A stretch of DNA of 64,000 bases from Silanimonas sp021297925 (GTDB lineage: Bacteria; Pseudomonadota; Gammaproteobacteria; Xanthomonadales; Xanthomonadaceae). Positions 33,022 through 43,911 of the stretch are shown in pieces; the first letter of the stretch is position 1, and each line of letters starts with the position of its first letter. The stretch is from positions 1-64,000 of the forward strand of contig JAPZTL010000004.1 of NCBI GenBank assembly GCA_027532825.1, in the 5' to 3' direction. The position numbers were made by a program, and so were the translations under genes. The notes under the pieces are model-generated. The model was not told the origin of the DNA and searched no databases. It worked only from the letters and a program-made list of their open reading frames with translations.

Positions 33022-35657
33022 CCGCCGCGTTCGCCCGAGCGCGCGGCGATCCATGCCATGGCGAGGGCGGCGGCATACGGCAGCGCTTGCGCCACCAGCA
33101 CGACCTGCCAAAGACGGGCTTCCGGTTCGCCGCCGCCCGCGGCGAAGCCGATGGCGATGGCCCCGAGGCCGAGGGCGAGCAGCAGCCCGAACTCCTCCCG
33201 AACGGCGTGGATCGGTCCCGGCTGCTTGCGCAGGCGGCGCTTCTTGGCGGTGCGGGTGAAGGGGTGCTCGCGCGCGACCATGCCGCGCAGCACGCCGCGG
33301 GCGATCGCATGCGACAGCGCCATGCTGGCCAGCGCCGCGCCCCAGGCGTCACGCCATCCGCAGGGGACGAGCCGTCGGTACAGCACGATTCCGAACGCGG
33401 ACTTGGCGACGAAGAAGCCGATGACCGGCACGAGGAAGAGCGCGTGTGGCAGGCTGAACCAGCCGGGCAGCCACAGCAGGCCCAGCGTCCAGCCGACGGC
33501 CAGCAGCGAAAAGCCCAAGTGCAGGGCGTCAGCGAACCAGCCGAACCAGCCGGTCAGGAAGTGATAGCGCTGGCCGGGGCTCAGCCGGTAGCCGGCCAGC
33601 AGTTCGCCAAGGTGGGCGCGAAGGATCTGCATGGCGCCGAAGGCCCAGCGGAAGCGCTGCGACTTGAAGGCGGCGAAGTCCGCCGGGGTCACGCCGCGGC
33701 CGTAGACCTCGTCCACGTAGACCGTGGTGAAGCCTTCCTCCATCACGCGCAGGCCGAGCTCGGCGTCCTCGCAGATGCACCACTCCGACCACCGCAGGCG
33801 CTTGAGCAGCCCCGCGCGGATCATGGTCATGGTGCCGTGCTGGATGATCGCGTCGCGCTCGTTCCGGTGGTGCATGCCGATCCGGAAAAAGCCCTCGTAC
33901 TCCCAGTTCGTCATCCGGCGGAACGGGTTTCCCTCGAACTCGCGGTGGGCCTGCGGGGCCTGTACGACGCCGACCTTCGGGTCGTCGAAATGGCCGACCA
34001 GCTCCTTCAGCCAGTTCGGTTCGACCACGTAGTCCGAGTCGATCACCGCGATAACGCCGGCCTCGGGGTGGGTCTGGTCGAGGCCGAAGTTCAGCGCGCC
34101 GGCCTTGAAGCCCGGCCACGGCAGAAGGTGGAAGAAGCGGAAGCGCGGCCCCAGCGCGGTGCAGTGCGCCTCGACTGGACGCCACACCGCCTCGTCGGCG
34201 GTGTTGTTGTCGATGACGAGGACTTCGAAATCGGGATAATCGAGCGCCGCGAGGCTGTCGAGGGTCTGGATGACCATCTCCGGCGGCTCGTTGTGGCAGG
34301 CGACATGGATCGAGACCTTCGGCGGCCGCGCGGGCAGGGCCCCCAGCGGATGGAAGCGGCGACGCCAGTCGGGCTGGGCGAGCGCCTCGACGAATTCGAA
34401 GCCGAGGATGTAGAGGATCGACAGCATCGCCAGCTGCGCCGGAACCAGTACGGCGTAGGCGGCCCAGTCGGCGGGGCCGAGGTAGAACTCGAGCGGCAGC
34501 GACAGCGACCAGACGACCGTCGAGGCGCCGGCTTGCAGCAGCACGAGGAAGAACAGACGGCCACAAAGGGCGAAGCGGCGGAAGCGCCGCGCCCATCCGA
34601 GCATCGGCAGCAGCGCCAGCGCCGACGCGGCGATCGCCTTGATCCACCACGCCGCGTCTTCCTCGACCGGGCCGGTGAGCGGGTACTTCGGCGTGCGGTC
34701 GGCGTCGTACATGCCCCAGTAGGCTTCGACCCTGCCGCCGGTGGCTTCCTTCCACGGCTGGTCGAAGGCCTCCATCACGTAGTAGTCGAGCTTGCGCTCG
34801 TCGGCCACGCGCAGGAACTCGCGTATGAACAGCGCGGCGTCACTGGTGGAGGCGTTCGAGGCCCGGAACCGGTTGCCGTCCGTGGGCCAGCCGACCTCGC
34901 CGATCACCACCGGCTTGCCCGGGAAGCGCTTCCGAACGAGCTCGTATTTGTGCAGGACGTCGCCCACCGCACGGTCGCGGCGCACGCCTTCCCAGTAAGG
35001 CAGCAGGTGGATGGTGATGTAGTCGACGTGGTCGGCCAGTTCCGGGTACTTCAGCCAGACGTGCCAGGGTTCGGCCGTGGACACGGGCTTGTCGAGCGCC
35101 GCCCGGGCCTCGTCGAGGTAGCGGCCGATGCGAGCCGGCGTCAGGTCGCCGCGCAGCACGGCCTCGTTGCCAACGATGACGCGCTCGATGCCGTCGTACT
35201 GCCGTGCCTGCGCGATCAGGGCGTCGAGCTCGCGGCGGTTGTTGTCGCGGCGGCGGTCCAGCCAAGCGCCTGCCGTGAGCTTCAGGCCATGCTTCGCGGC
35301 CAGCGCGGGCAGCGCCGGCTTTTCCGACGATGTGTAGCTGCGGACGCGGTCGGTGGCGGTCGCGAGCAGCGTCAGGTCGCTGTCGATCTCGGCATCGCTG
35401 GGAAAGGTCTGGTCGAGCGGGCTCTGGTCGCGCTGGTAGGCCGAGAACGCGAAGCCGTGAATCGGGCCCGTCCACTCGGGCGGGTGGACGGGGCGGTTGA
35501 GCGCTGCCCAGAGCAGCAGGTTCAGCAGGGCGATGGCCAAGGCCAGCCCGAAGGCCGGCCAACCCGAGCCACGCGCGGAGCCGTCATCCTCCGGTGGCCC
35601 GACGCCGCGGCCGGACGCGGCGTCGGCGGGGCGTACGCGGTCGGGCGCGACGGCCAT
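33018..35657 (-). CDS. GH17-GT2 fusion glucan synthase, NdvB-like
   Basis: 879 residues. An N-terminal helix (37-54) is followed by a periplasmic GH17 domain (about 65-330) with catalytic Glu165 in VGNEAVLRG and Glu254 in VIGEVGWPTDG. Helices at about 345-420 lead to a GT2 domain (about 445-700) with DSD at 540-542, CED at 629-631 and QRFRW at 667-671, then more helices. This architecture is that of Pseudomonas NdvB and related proteobacterial enzymes making cyclic or branched beta-1,3-glucans, where GH17 remodels the product. Product assignment is by homology. Coupled to the TauE/SafE gene. Confidence 0.88.
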   Translation of the reverse strand: MAVAPDRVRPADAASGRGVGPPEDDGSARGSGWPAFGLALAIALLNLLLWAALNRPVHPPEWTGPIHGFAFSAYQRDQSPLDQTFPSDAEIDSDLTLLATATDRVRSYTSSEKPALPALAAKHGLKLTAGAWLDRRRDNNRRELDALIAQARQYDGIERVIVGNEAVLRGDLTPARIGRYLDEARAALDKPVSTAEPWHVWLKYPELADHVDYITIHLLPYWEGVRRDRAVGDVLHKYELVRKRFPGKPVVIGEVGWPTDGNRFRASNASTSDAALFIREFLRVADERKLDYYVMEAFDQPWKEATGGRVEAYWGMYDADRTPKYPLTGPVEEDAAWWIKAIAASALALLPMLGWARRFRRFALCGRLFFLVLLQAGASTVVWSLSLPLEFYLGPADWAAYAVLVPAQLAMLSILYILGFEFVEALAQPDWRRRFHPLGALPARPPKVSIHVACHNEPPEMVIQTLDSLAALDYPDFEVLVIDNNTADEAVWRPVEAHCTALGPRFRFFHLLPWPGFKAGALNFGLDQTHPEAGVIAVIDSDYVVEPNWLKELVGHFDDPKVGVVQAPQAHREFEGNPFRRMTNWEYEGFFRIGMHHRNERDAIIQHGTMTMIRAGLLKRLRWSEWCICEDAELGLRVMEEGFTTVYVDEVYGRGVTPADFAAFKSQRFRWAFGAMQILRAHLGELLAGYRLSPGQRYHFLTGWFGWFADALHLGFSLLAVGWTLGLLWLPGWFSLPHALFLVPVIGFFVAKSAFGIVLYRRLVPCGWRDAWGAALASMALSHAIARGVLRGMVAREHPFTRTAKKRRLRKQPGPIHAVREEFGLLLALGLGAIAIGFAAGGGEPEARLWQVVLVAQALPYAAALAMAWIAARSGERGG

Positions 35658-35667
35658 GGCGGGGACC

Positions 35668-37497
<1,830 letters not shown>

Positions 37498-37549
37498 GGG
37501 GCAGCGGCGCCACGGGGGCGCAGGGGCTCGGCGGGAAAGGAAGCCGCGG

Positions 37550-37555
37550 AGTATA
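37550..37555 (-). promoter_or_regulatory. -10 element upstream of typA
   Basis: TATACT on the minus strand, followed by CCGCGG, 52 nt before the typA start. No good -35 is visible. The same TATACT plus GC-rich discriminator occurs upstream of rpsJ and tdh. Confidence 0.35.
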
Positions 37556-37673
37556 CCGGCCCGGTTTGACGGGACGTTAACGAGCCCCGACCCGGGGATG
37601 GCCCGAGTCCCGGGGGGGGGCGCCGAGTCGCGGGGTACACTGCGCGCCCTTTCCCACCGCCCCGGAGCCGTCG

Positions 37674-38180
37674 ATGAGCACCGTCACCGCCACCTTCCAC
37701 ACCGCCCGCGGGCCGATCCAGGTCGCCCTGCATGCCGACAAGGCCCCCCTGACGGTGGCCAACTTCGTCAATCTGACGCGCCGCAAGTACTACGACGGCC
37801 TGAACTTCCACCGCGTCATCGCCGATTTCATGGTCCAGGGCGGCTGTCCCGAGGGCTCGGGCCGGGGCGGCCCGGGGTATCGCTTCGAGGACGAGGTCGG
37901 CACCGGGCTCGTCCACAAGCGCGGGGTGCTGTCGATGGCCAATGCCGGCCCGCGCACCAACGGCAGCCAGTTCTTCATCACCCATGTCGACACCCCGTGG
38001 CTGGATGGCAAGCACACGGTGTTCGGCACGGTCCTGTCGGGTCAGGACGTCGTGGACGCCGTCAAGACCGGCGACCGGATCGAGAGGATCACCCTCGAAG
38101 GGGACGTCGAGGCCGTGCTGGCTGCCCAGGCCGAGCGCGTCGCCGAGTGGAACCGGATCCTCGACGAGGCGCAGCGCTGA
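37674..38180 (+). CDS. ppiB: Cyclophilin-type peptidyl-prolyl isomerase
   Basis: 168 residues, one cyclophilin domain without a signal peptide, so cytoplasmic. Active-site motifs FHRVIADFMVQGG, RTNGSQFFITHVDTPWLDGKH and VFGTVLSGQDVV are complete. It speeds cis-trans isomerisation of prolyl bonds. A TACACT -10 at 37636-37641 lies just upstream. It is divergent from typA and followed by a terminator. Confidence 0.95.
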   Translation: MSTVTATFHTARGPIQVALHADKAPLTVANFVNLTRRKYYDGLNFHRVIADFMVQGGCPEGSGRGGPGYRFEDEVGTGLVHKRGVLSMANAGPRTNGSQFFITHVDTPWLDGKHTVFGTVLSGQDVVDAVKTGDRIERITLEGDVEAVLAAQAERVAEWNRILDEAQR

Positions 38181-38209
38181 CCGCCCCGGCATTCCGCAGG
38201 CGTGCTGCC

Positions 38210-38232
38210 GGAGCCGCCCCTTGGGCGGCTCC
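38210..38232 (+). terminator. Terminator-like hairpin after ppiB
   Basis: GGAGCCGCCC (38210-38219) pairs with GGGCGGCTCC (38223-38232) around a 3-nt loop; a short T-rich stretch (GCTGTTTCC) follows. It lies 30 nt past the stop of the cyclophilin gene. Confidence 0.7.
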
Positions 38233-38263
38233 GCTGTTTCCGGGGAGCGGCTTCCGGGCGCGG

Positions 38264-38272
38264 TGCTAGAAT
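38264..38272 (+). promoter_or_regulatory. Extended -10 upstream of the aminotransferase gene
   Basis: TGCTAGAAT fits the extended -10 pattern (TG, one base, TAGAAT), 37 nt before the ATG at 38309. No clear -35. It would start a transcript covering the aminotransferase and mdh. Confidence 0.45.
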
Positions 38273-38308
38273 CCGGGGTTTGCCGCCAACGCCGCCGAGG
38301 GGAGTCCG

Positions 38309-39508
38309 ATGCCGCAGCTCAGTCGTCGAATGGGTCACGCCAAGCCCAGCGCCATCATGGCCGTGGCGGAAAAGGCGAAAGCCCTCAAGGCCCAGGGGCG
38401 CGACATCATCAGCTTCTCGATCGGCGTTCCGAACTTCCTGCCCGGCGAGCACGTCTACGCCGCCGCCCGCGAGGCGCTGGCCAAGGACAGCGGCCAGTAC
38501 GGCAGCAACCGTGGCGCCGACGCGCTGCTTGACGCCTTCATCGCCCATCTCGGCCGCCTCAGCCTGACGGGCTACACGCGCAAGCACTGCGCCACCGGCG
38601 TGGGCGCCAAGCACCTGCTGTACAACCTGGCTGAAGCGCTGCTCGATCCGGGCGACACCATCGCCTTCGCCACGCCGTACTGGACGACCTACGTCGACAT
38701 CGCCGACATCGTCGGTGCGAAGACGCTGCTGCTGCCGGCCCCGGCTTCGCAGGACTACAAGATCACCCCGGCGCAGCTCGACGCCGCGCTGGCGCAGAAG
38801 CCGAAGGTCTACCTGTTCAATAACCCGTCCAACCCGACGGGCATGGTGTATTCGAAGGACGAGATCGCCGCGCTGGCCGACGTGTTCGCGAAGCATCCGG
38901 ACACCTGGATCATCAGCGACGACATCTACAACACGCTGGTGTTCGACGGCCTCGGCTACCACAACATCATCAACGCCCGCCCCGAGCTGCGCGAGCGCAC
39001 CGTGTTCGTCGATTCGCTGTCGAAGACCTACGGCATGCCGGGTTGGCGCGTCGGCCTGATGGCCGGCCCCGAGGCGATCGCGCAGGCGATCACCACGCTC
39101 AACTCGAACCACATCACCAACCTGCCGGAAGTCGTCACCGCCGCCGCCGTGGCAGCGCTGTCGGGCCCGCAGGACGTGCCGCAGCAGAAGTGCAAGGAAT
39201 TCGAGGCCAAGCGCGATGTGGTGCTGGCCGCGCTCGCCGCCATCCCGGGCGTGAAGTGCCCGCGTCCGCAGGGCGCGTTCTACGTGTTCCCCGACATCAG
39301 CTGCGCCTTCGGCAAGTCGCATGGCGGCAAGACGATCGCCAACGATGTCGACTTCTGCAACCTGCTGCTCGAGGTCGAGGGCGTGGCCTGCGTGCCCGGC
39401 TCGGCCTTCGGCGAGCCCAGCGCCCTGCGCATCAGCTACACCTGCCCCGACGCCCAGCTGAAGGAAGGCCTGCGCCGCATCCAGGCCTTCTTCGCCGCCC
39501 TCGTCTAA
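38309..39508 (+). CDS. Class I/II pyridoxal-phosphate aminotransferase, aspartate type
   Basis: 399 residues. It has GVPNFLPGEHV near the N-terminus, NNPSNPTG and the PLP-lysine motif SLSKTYGMPGWRVG, followed by a conserved arginine region (ALRISYTCPDAQL). These fit the Ib-type aspartate aminotransferases. It lies 20 nt before mdh; aspartate aminotransferase plus malate dehydrogenase share oxaloacetate, which supports the aspartate assignment. Specificity is not proven by sequence. Confidence 0.88.
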   Translation: MPQLSRRMGHAKPSAIMAVAEKAKALKAQGRDIISFSIGVPNFLPGEHVYAAAREALAKDSGQYGSNRGADALLDAFIAHLGRLSLTGYTRKHCATGVGAKHLLYNLAEALLDPGDTIAFATPYWTTYVDIADIVGAKTLLLPAPASQDYKITPAQLDAALAQKPKVYLFNNPSNPTGMVYSKDEIAALADVFAKHPDTWIISDDIYNTLVFDGLGYHNIINARPELRERTVFVDSLSKTYGMPGWRVGLMAGPEAIAQAITTLNSNHITNLPEVVTAAAVAALSGPQDVPQQKCKEFEAKRDVVLAALAAIPGVKCPRPQGAFYVFPDISCAFGKSHGGKTIANDVDFCNLLLEVEGVACVPGSAFGEPSALRISYTCPDAQLKEGLRRIQAFFAALV

Positions 39509-39528
39509 TTCCACACGGAGCCCTCCCC

Positions 39529-40515
39529 ATGAAGACCCCCGTCCGCGTTGCCGTCACCGGCGCAGCTGGCCAGATCGGTTATTCCCTCCTGTTCCGCATC
39601 GCCTCGGGCGAGATGCTCGGCAAGGACCAGCCGGTCATCCTGCAGCTGCTCGAACTGCCGATGGACAAGGCCCAGGCCGCACTGCGCGGCGTGATCATGG
39701 AGCTCGAGGACTGCGCGTTCCCGCTGCTCGCCGACGTGGTCGGTACCGCCGACCCGATGGTCGCTTTCAAAGACGCCGACGTGGCCCTGCTGGTCGGCGC
39801 CATGCCGCGCGGCCCGGGCATGGAGCGCAAGGACCTGCTGCTCAAGAACGCCGAGATCTTCACCGTGCAGGGCAAGGCGCTGGACGCCGTCGCCTCGCGC
39901 GACGTCAAGGTGCTCGTGGTCGGCAACCCGGCCAACACCAACGCCTACATCGCCATGAAGTCGGCGCCCTCGCTGCCGGCGAAGAACTTCACCGCGATGC
40001 TGCGCCTCGACCACAACCGCGCGCTGTCGCAGCTCTCGACCAAGGCCGGCGTGGCTGTCGGCGACATCGAGAAGCTGATCGTGTGGGGCAACCACAGCCC
40101 GACCATGTACCCGGACTACCGTTTCGCCACCGCCGGCGGCGCGTCGCTGAAGGACAAGGTCAACGACGAGAACTGGAACCGCACCGACTTCATCCCGAAG
40201 GTCGGCAAGCGCGGCGCGGCGATCATCGAAGCCCGTGGCCTCTCCTCGGCCGCCTCGGCCGCGAACGCCGCCATCGACCACATTCGTGACTGGGTGCTGG
40301 GCACGAACGGCAAGTGGGTCACGATGGGAATCCCGTCGGACGGCAGCTACGGCATCCCGCAGGACGTGATGTACGGCTACCCGGTCACCTGCACGAACGG
40401 CCAGTACGAGATCGTCCAGGGCTTGGCCATCGACGATTTCTCGCGCGAAATGATGAACAAGACGCTGGCCGAGCTCGAGGAAGAGCGTTCAGGCGTCGCG
40501 CACCTCCTCGGCTGA
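39529..40515 (+). CDS. mdh: Malate dehydrogenase
   Basis: 328 residues of the cytosolic-MDH-like type common in Xanthomonas and Burkholderia. The Rossmann motif VTGAAGQIGYSLLFRIASG, the substrate arginines in MPRGPGMERKD and LRLDHNRALSQL, and the catalytic His in VWGNHSPTMYPD are all present. It interconverts malate and oxaloacetate with NAD+. Start MKTPVRVAVTG. A strong terminator follows 15 nt after the stop. Confidence 0.97.
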   Translation: MKTPVRVAVTGAAGQIGYSLLFRIASGEMLGKDQPVILQLLELPMDKAQAALRGVIMELEDCAFPLLADVVGTADPMVAFKDADVALLVGAMPRGPGMERKDLLLKNAEIFTVQGKALDAVASRDVKVLVVGNPANTNAYIAMKSAPSLPAKNFTAMLRLDHNRALSQLSTKAGVAVGDIEKLIVWGNHSPTMYPDYRFATAGGASLKDKVNDENWNRTDFIPKVGKRGAAIIEARGLSSAASAANAAIDHIRDWVLGTNGKWVTMGIPSDGSYGIPQDVMYGYPVTCTNGQYEIVQGLAIDDFSREMMNKTLAELEEERSGVAHLLG

Positions 40516-40530
40516 TCGCCGGGAACAACG

Positions 40531-40554
40531 GAAAGGCGGCCTAGGCCGCCTTTC
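40531..40554 (+). terminator. Intrinsic terminator after mdh
   Basis: GAAAGGCGGC (40531-40540) and GCCGCCTTTC (40545-40554) form a perfect 10-bp stem around CTAG, with T-rich sequence (TTTCTTG) at the end. It separates mdh from prpB. Confidence 0.85.
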
Positions 40555-40578
40555 TTGTCACTGCACCAAGGAAAAACG

Positions 40579-41463
40579 ATGAGCATGAATTCCGCTGGCG
40601 CGCGCTTCCGCGCAGCCCTCGCCGCCGAATCGCCGCTGCAGGTCATGGGCGCGATCACCGCCTACGCCGGCCTGATGGCCAAGCGCACGGGTTACAAGGC
40701 CCTGTACCTGTCCGGGGGCGGCGTCGCCGCCAACTCGTTGGGCATGCCCGACCTCGGCATCAGCACGATGGAAGACGTGCTCACGGACGCCCGACGCATC
40801 GTCGACGCCACCCAGATGCCCCTGCTGGTCGACATCGACACCGGCTGGGGCGGCGCGTTCAACATCGGTCGCACGATCCGCAGCTTCATCAACGTCGGCG
40901 TCGCCGCCGTTCACATGGAAGACCAGGTCGGCCAGAAGCGCTGTGGCCATCGCCCCGGCAAGGAAGTGGTGAGCAAGGCCGAAATGGTCGACCGCATCAA
41001 GGCGGCCGTCGATGCGCGCACCGACGCCGCGTTCGTGATCATGGCGCGCACCGACGCCGCCGCGGTCGAGGGCCTCGACGGCGCCATCGAGCGCGCCGTG
41101 GCCTACGTCGAGGCCGGCGCGGACATGGTGTTCCCGGAGGCGATGAAGTCGCTTGACGACTACCGCCAAGTCAAAGCCGCCGTGAAGGTGCCGATCCTCG
41201 CCAATCTCACCGAGTTCGGCAGCACGCCCTTCTTCACCACCGACGACCTGCGGGGCGCTGGCGTCGACATCGCTCTCTACTGCTGCGGCGCGTACCGCGC
41301 GATGAACAAGGCTGCGCTGCACTTCTACGAAACGGTGCGCCGCGAAGGAACGCAGAAGAACATCATCGACACCCTGCAGACCCGGGCCGAACTCTACGAT
41401 TTCCTGGGCTACCACGCCTACGAAGACAAGCTCGACGCGCTGTTCGCCCAGAAGGGCGACTGA
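40579..41463 (+). CDS. prpB: 2-methylisocitrate lyase
   Basis: 294 residues of the isocitrate lyase/PEP mutase family. It has VDIDTGWGGAFNIGRTI for Mg2+ binding and the catalytic loop HMEDQVGQKRCGHRPGK with the nucleophilic Cys. It splits 2-methylisocitrate to pyruvate and succinate, the last step of the methylcitrate cycle for propionate. Start MSMNSAGARF. prpC is 1.2 kb downstream on the same strand, but an opposite-strand gene lies between. Confidence 0.93.
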   Translation: MSMNSAGARFRAALAAESPLQVMGAITAYAGLMAKRTGYKALYLSGGGVAANSLGMPDLGISTMEDVLTDARRIVDATQMPLLVDIDTGWGGAFNIGRTIRSFINVGVAAVHMEDQVGQKRCGHRPGKEVVSKAEMVDRIKAAVDARTDAAFVIMARTDAAAVEGLDGAIERAVAYVEAGADMVFPEAMKSLDDYRQVKAAVKVPILANLTEFGSTPFFTTDDLRGAGVDIALYCCGAYRAMNKAALHFYETVRREGTQKNIIDTLQTRAELYDFLGYHAYEDKLDALFAQKGD

Positions 41464-41474
41464 GGGGGCGAGCC

Positions 41475-42590
41475 TCAGCCTTCGCCGACGCGGAGCTCGC
41501 GCACCGTTTGCGTGCGCGAGGCGCCGCTCTCGAGCACGGTCTTTTCGATCCGGCTGAAATCGATGGACTTCAGGTCGAGCTTGCGCACCTGACGGTCCCA
41601 CATCGAGTGGAAATAGAACACTCGGTTGCGCAGGTCGGCCGCGGTGGTGATCTGCGTGGCGCTCACGATGTCCTCGGCGCGCTGCTCGGGCGCGCCCGTG
41701 CTGCCCACGGTGAGATTGAAGCTGTCGAGGATGCGGAAAGCCTCGAACACGGCCTCCGGGCCGTCCTTCAGCGGGCGTGCCGAGGCGGTGAGCGCGACGG
41801 CACGGACGAAGCGCGCCGGCGGCGTGAAATCGCCGGGCAGGCCGCGCAACCCGGTGCCCGCGCCGAGGGGCGAGAAGGTGCGCCCGTCGATCGTGATCGG
41901 CTTCTCCGCGGCGGGCGACAGGCCGATATGGTTGCGCAGGTTCGTCAGGTGCCAGTCGTAGGTGGGCGAGTTGGTCACCACGCCGAGCAGGGCGTCGTGC
42001 ACCTTCACCTCGCCACCCTCGATGATCTCGATGATGATCGCCGCGCCGCTGGCATCGGCCACCTTCCAGTGGAACGGCAGCGGCGCGCCGCCGAAGCGCG
42101 GGTCCTCGACATTGACCACGGTGACGTCGCGCAGGTGCTCGCGCACCTCGGCCACCGTCGAGAACGAAGAGAGCATCCACTGCATGTAGTCGCCGACGCT
42201 CAGTGACTGGCCGCGACGCGCCGGCTCGAAGGGTGCGAAGCGGGCGAAATCCGGGAAGTAGTACATGCCCACGTAGAGCCCGGCCTCGTTGAGGCCGTCG
42301 GGGCCGTAGGGCTCGCCATAGGCCATCAGCGAGACGAAGCCGTGCCGGCCCGTCCAGGCGTGGCCGTTCTCGCCTTCCGGGGTGCGCCCGTTGAACTGGT
42401 GGCCGCGCGGGAACAGCACGAGGCGGTCGTGGCCGGCATCACTCAGGGCCCATTCCACGGTGCGTGCGGTCACGACGCTGCCATCCCCGGCACTCAGCGA
42501 GATGCCGGTGCAGGCGAGTGCCACGGTGGACAGCGCCGAAGCGGTGACGAGGCAGGCGGCGGCGAGGGCGCGGCGGGCGAGGCGGGGCAT
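41475..42590 (-). CDS. Exported Ntn hydrolase, penicillin V acylase/choloylglycine hydrolase family
   Basis: 371 residues. The signal peptide ends at ALA/C, so Cys27 would become the N-terminal nucleophile (CTGISLSAGDGSVVTARTVEWA), typical of the family. Other family features are NEAGLYVGMYYFPDF and TNSPTYDWHLTNLRN. These periplasmic enzymes cleave amide bonds of penicillin V, bile salts or, in Gram-negatives, acyl-homoserine lactones; the substrate is unknown here. It lies between prpB and prpC on the opposite strand and converges with prpB. Confidence 0.88.
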   Translation of the reverse strand: MPRLARRALAAACLVTASALSTVALACTGISLSAGDGSVVTARTVEWALSDAGHDRLVLFPRGHQFNGRTPEGENGHAWTGRHGFVSLMAYGEPYGPDGLNEAGLYVGMYYFPDFARFAPFEPARRGQSLSVGDYMQWMLSSFSTVAEVREHLRDVTVVNVEDPRFGGAPLPFHWKVADASGAAIIIEIIEGGEVKVHDALLGVVTNSPTYDWHLTNLRNHIGLSPAAEKPITIDGRTFSPLGAGTGLRGLPGDFTPPARFVRAVALTASARPLKDGPEAVFEAFRILDSFNLTVGSTGAPEQRAEDIVSATQITTAADLRNRVFYFHSMWDRQVRKLDLKSIDFSRIEKTVLESGASRTQTVRELRVGEG

Positions 42591-42712
42591 GGGGAGGCCG
42601 TTCCGGTCGGGGCGGGAGGGGTGCCCCGGAGTATCGCAGGCGAAGGAGGGGGTACGAGCGCCGCGTGCTGGCGATACCATGCGCGCCTCGACTCCCTGCT
42701 GGAACCGATCCG

Positions 42713-43864
42713 ATGAGTGACGCCGCGCCCACCCTCCCCAAGGCCAAGAAATCCGTCGCCCTGTCCGGCACCGCCGCGGGCAATACCGCGCTTTGCACCG
42801 TCGGCCGCAGCGGCAACGACCTGCATTACCGCGGCTACGACATCAAGGACCTGGCCGACCACGCCGGTTTCGAGGAAGTGGCCCACCTGCTGGTGCACGG
42901 CGTACTGCCCACGGCCTCGCAGCTCAAGGCCTACAAGGCCAAGCTGAAGCGCCTGCGCGGCCTGCCGGCAGTCGTTACTGATGCCCTTGAACTTGTTCCT
43001 GCCGCCGCCCACCCGATGGACGTGCTGCGCACCGGCTGCTCGGTGATGGGCACCGTGCTGCCGGAGCGCGAAGGCCATCCGGAGAACGAGGCCCGCGACA
43101 TCGCCGACCGCCTGATCGCCAGCTTTGGTTCGATGCTGCTGTATTGGTGGCATTTCACCCGCAACGGCGACCGCGTCCAGACCCAGACCGACGACGACTC
43201 GGTGGCGGCGCACTTCCTGCACCTGCTGCACGGCGAGCCGCCGAGCGCGCTGCACGCCCGTTCGCTCGACCGCTCGCTGGTGCTGTACGCCGAGCACGAA
43301 TTCAACGCCAGCACCTTCACCGCGCGCGTCATCGCCGGCACCGGCTCCGACCTGTTCTCCTGCATCACCGGCGCGATCGGCGCGCTTCGCGGCCCGAAAC
43401 ACGGCGGCGCGAATGAAGTGGCGATGGACATCATCGCCCGCTACGACAGCGCCGATGCCGCCGAAGCGGACATCCGCGCCCGCGTCGAGCGCAAGGAGAT
43501 CGTGATCGGCTTCGGCCACCCGGTGTACACCATTGGCGACCCGCGCAACCCGATCATCAAGGGCATCTCGCGCGAACTCTGCAAGGACGGCGGCAACGAG
43601 GTGCTGTTCGACGTCAGTGAGCGAATCGAGACGCTGATGTGGGACATGAAGAAGATGTTCCCGAACCTCGATTGGTACAGCGCTTCGGCGTACCACATGA
43701 TGGGCATCCCGACGGCGATGTTCACCCCGCTGTTCGTCATCGCCCGCACCACGGGCTGGAGCGCGCACGTCATCGAGCAGCGCCAGGACGGCAAGATCAT
43801 CCGCCCGAGCGCGAACTACACCGGGCCGGAAGACCGCGCGTACGTGCCGATCGAGAAGCGTTGA
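42713..43864 (+). CDS. prpC: 2-methylcitrate synthase / citrate synthase
   Basis: 383 residues. Catalytic motifs are GPKHGGANEVAMD and GFGHPVYTIGDPRN, with the Asp in VFIARTTGWSAHVIEQR region. It condenses propionyl-CoA (or acetyl-CoA) with oxaloacetate. The short length and nearby prpB favour methylcitrate synthase. Start MSDAAPTLPK with a GATACCAT -10-like element 34 nt upstream. acnD and prpF, often adjacent, are not in the window. Confidence 0.92.
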   Translation: MSDAAPTLPKAKKSVALSGTAAGNTALCTVGRSGNDLHYRGYDIKDLADHAGFEEVAHLLVHGVLPTASQLKAYKAKLKRLRGLPAVVTDALELVPAAAHPMDVLRTGCSVMGTVLPEREGHPENEARDIADRLIASFGSMLLYWWHFTRNGDRVQTQTDDDSVAAHFLHLLHGEPPSALHARSLDRSLVLYAEHEFNASTFTARVIAGTGSDLFSCITGAIGALRGPKHGGANEVAMDIIARYDSADAAEADIRARVERKEIVIGFGHPVYTIGDPRNPIIKGISRELCKDGGNEVLFDVSERIETLMWDMKKMFPNLDWYSASAYHMMGIPTAMFTPLFVIARTTGWSAHVIEQRQDGKIIRPSANYTGPEDRAYVPIEKR

Positions 43865-43877
43865 GCGTGATCCCCTT

Positions 43878-43898
43878 CCGCCGGCCCCGTGCCGGCGG
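43878..43898 (+). terminator. Hairpin after prpC
   Basis: CCGCCGGC (43878-43885) and GCCGGCGG (43891-43898) form a perfect 8-bp stem around CCCGT. No T-run follows and the next gene starts 14 nt later, so termination may be partial. Confidence 0.45.
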
Positions 43899-43911
43899 GT
43901 AGGGTGGGCCG

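Noticed and set aside
42720..43864. Calling prpC the main TCA citrate synthase
   Set aside because: Length, motif context and proximity of prpB fit 2-methylcitrate synthase better, although the two activities overlap and the choice is not absolute.
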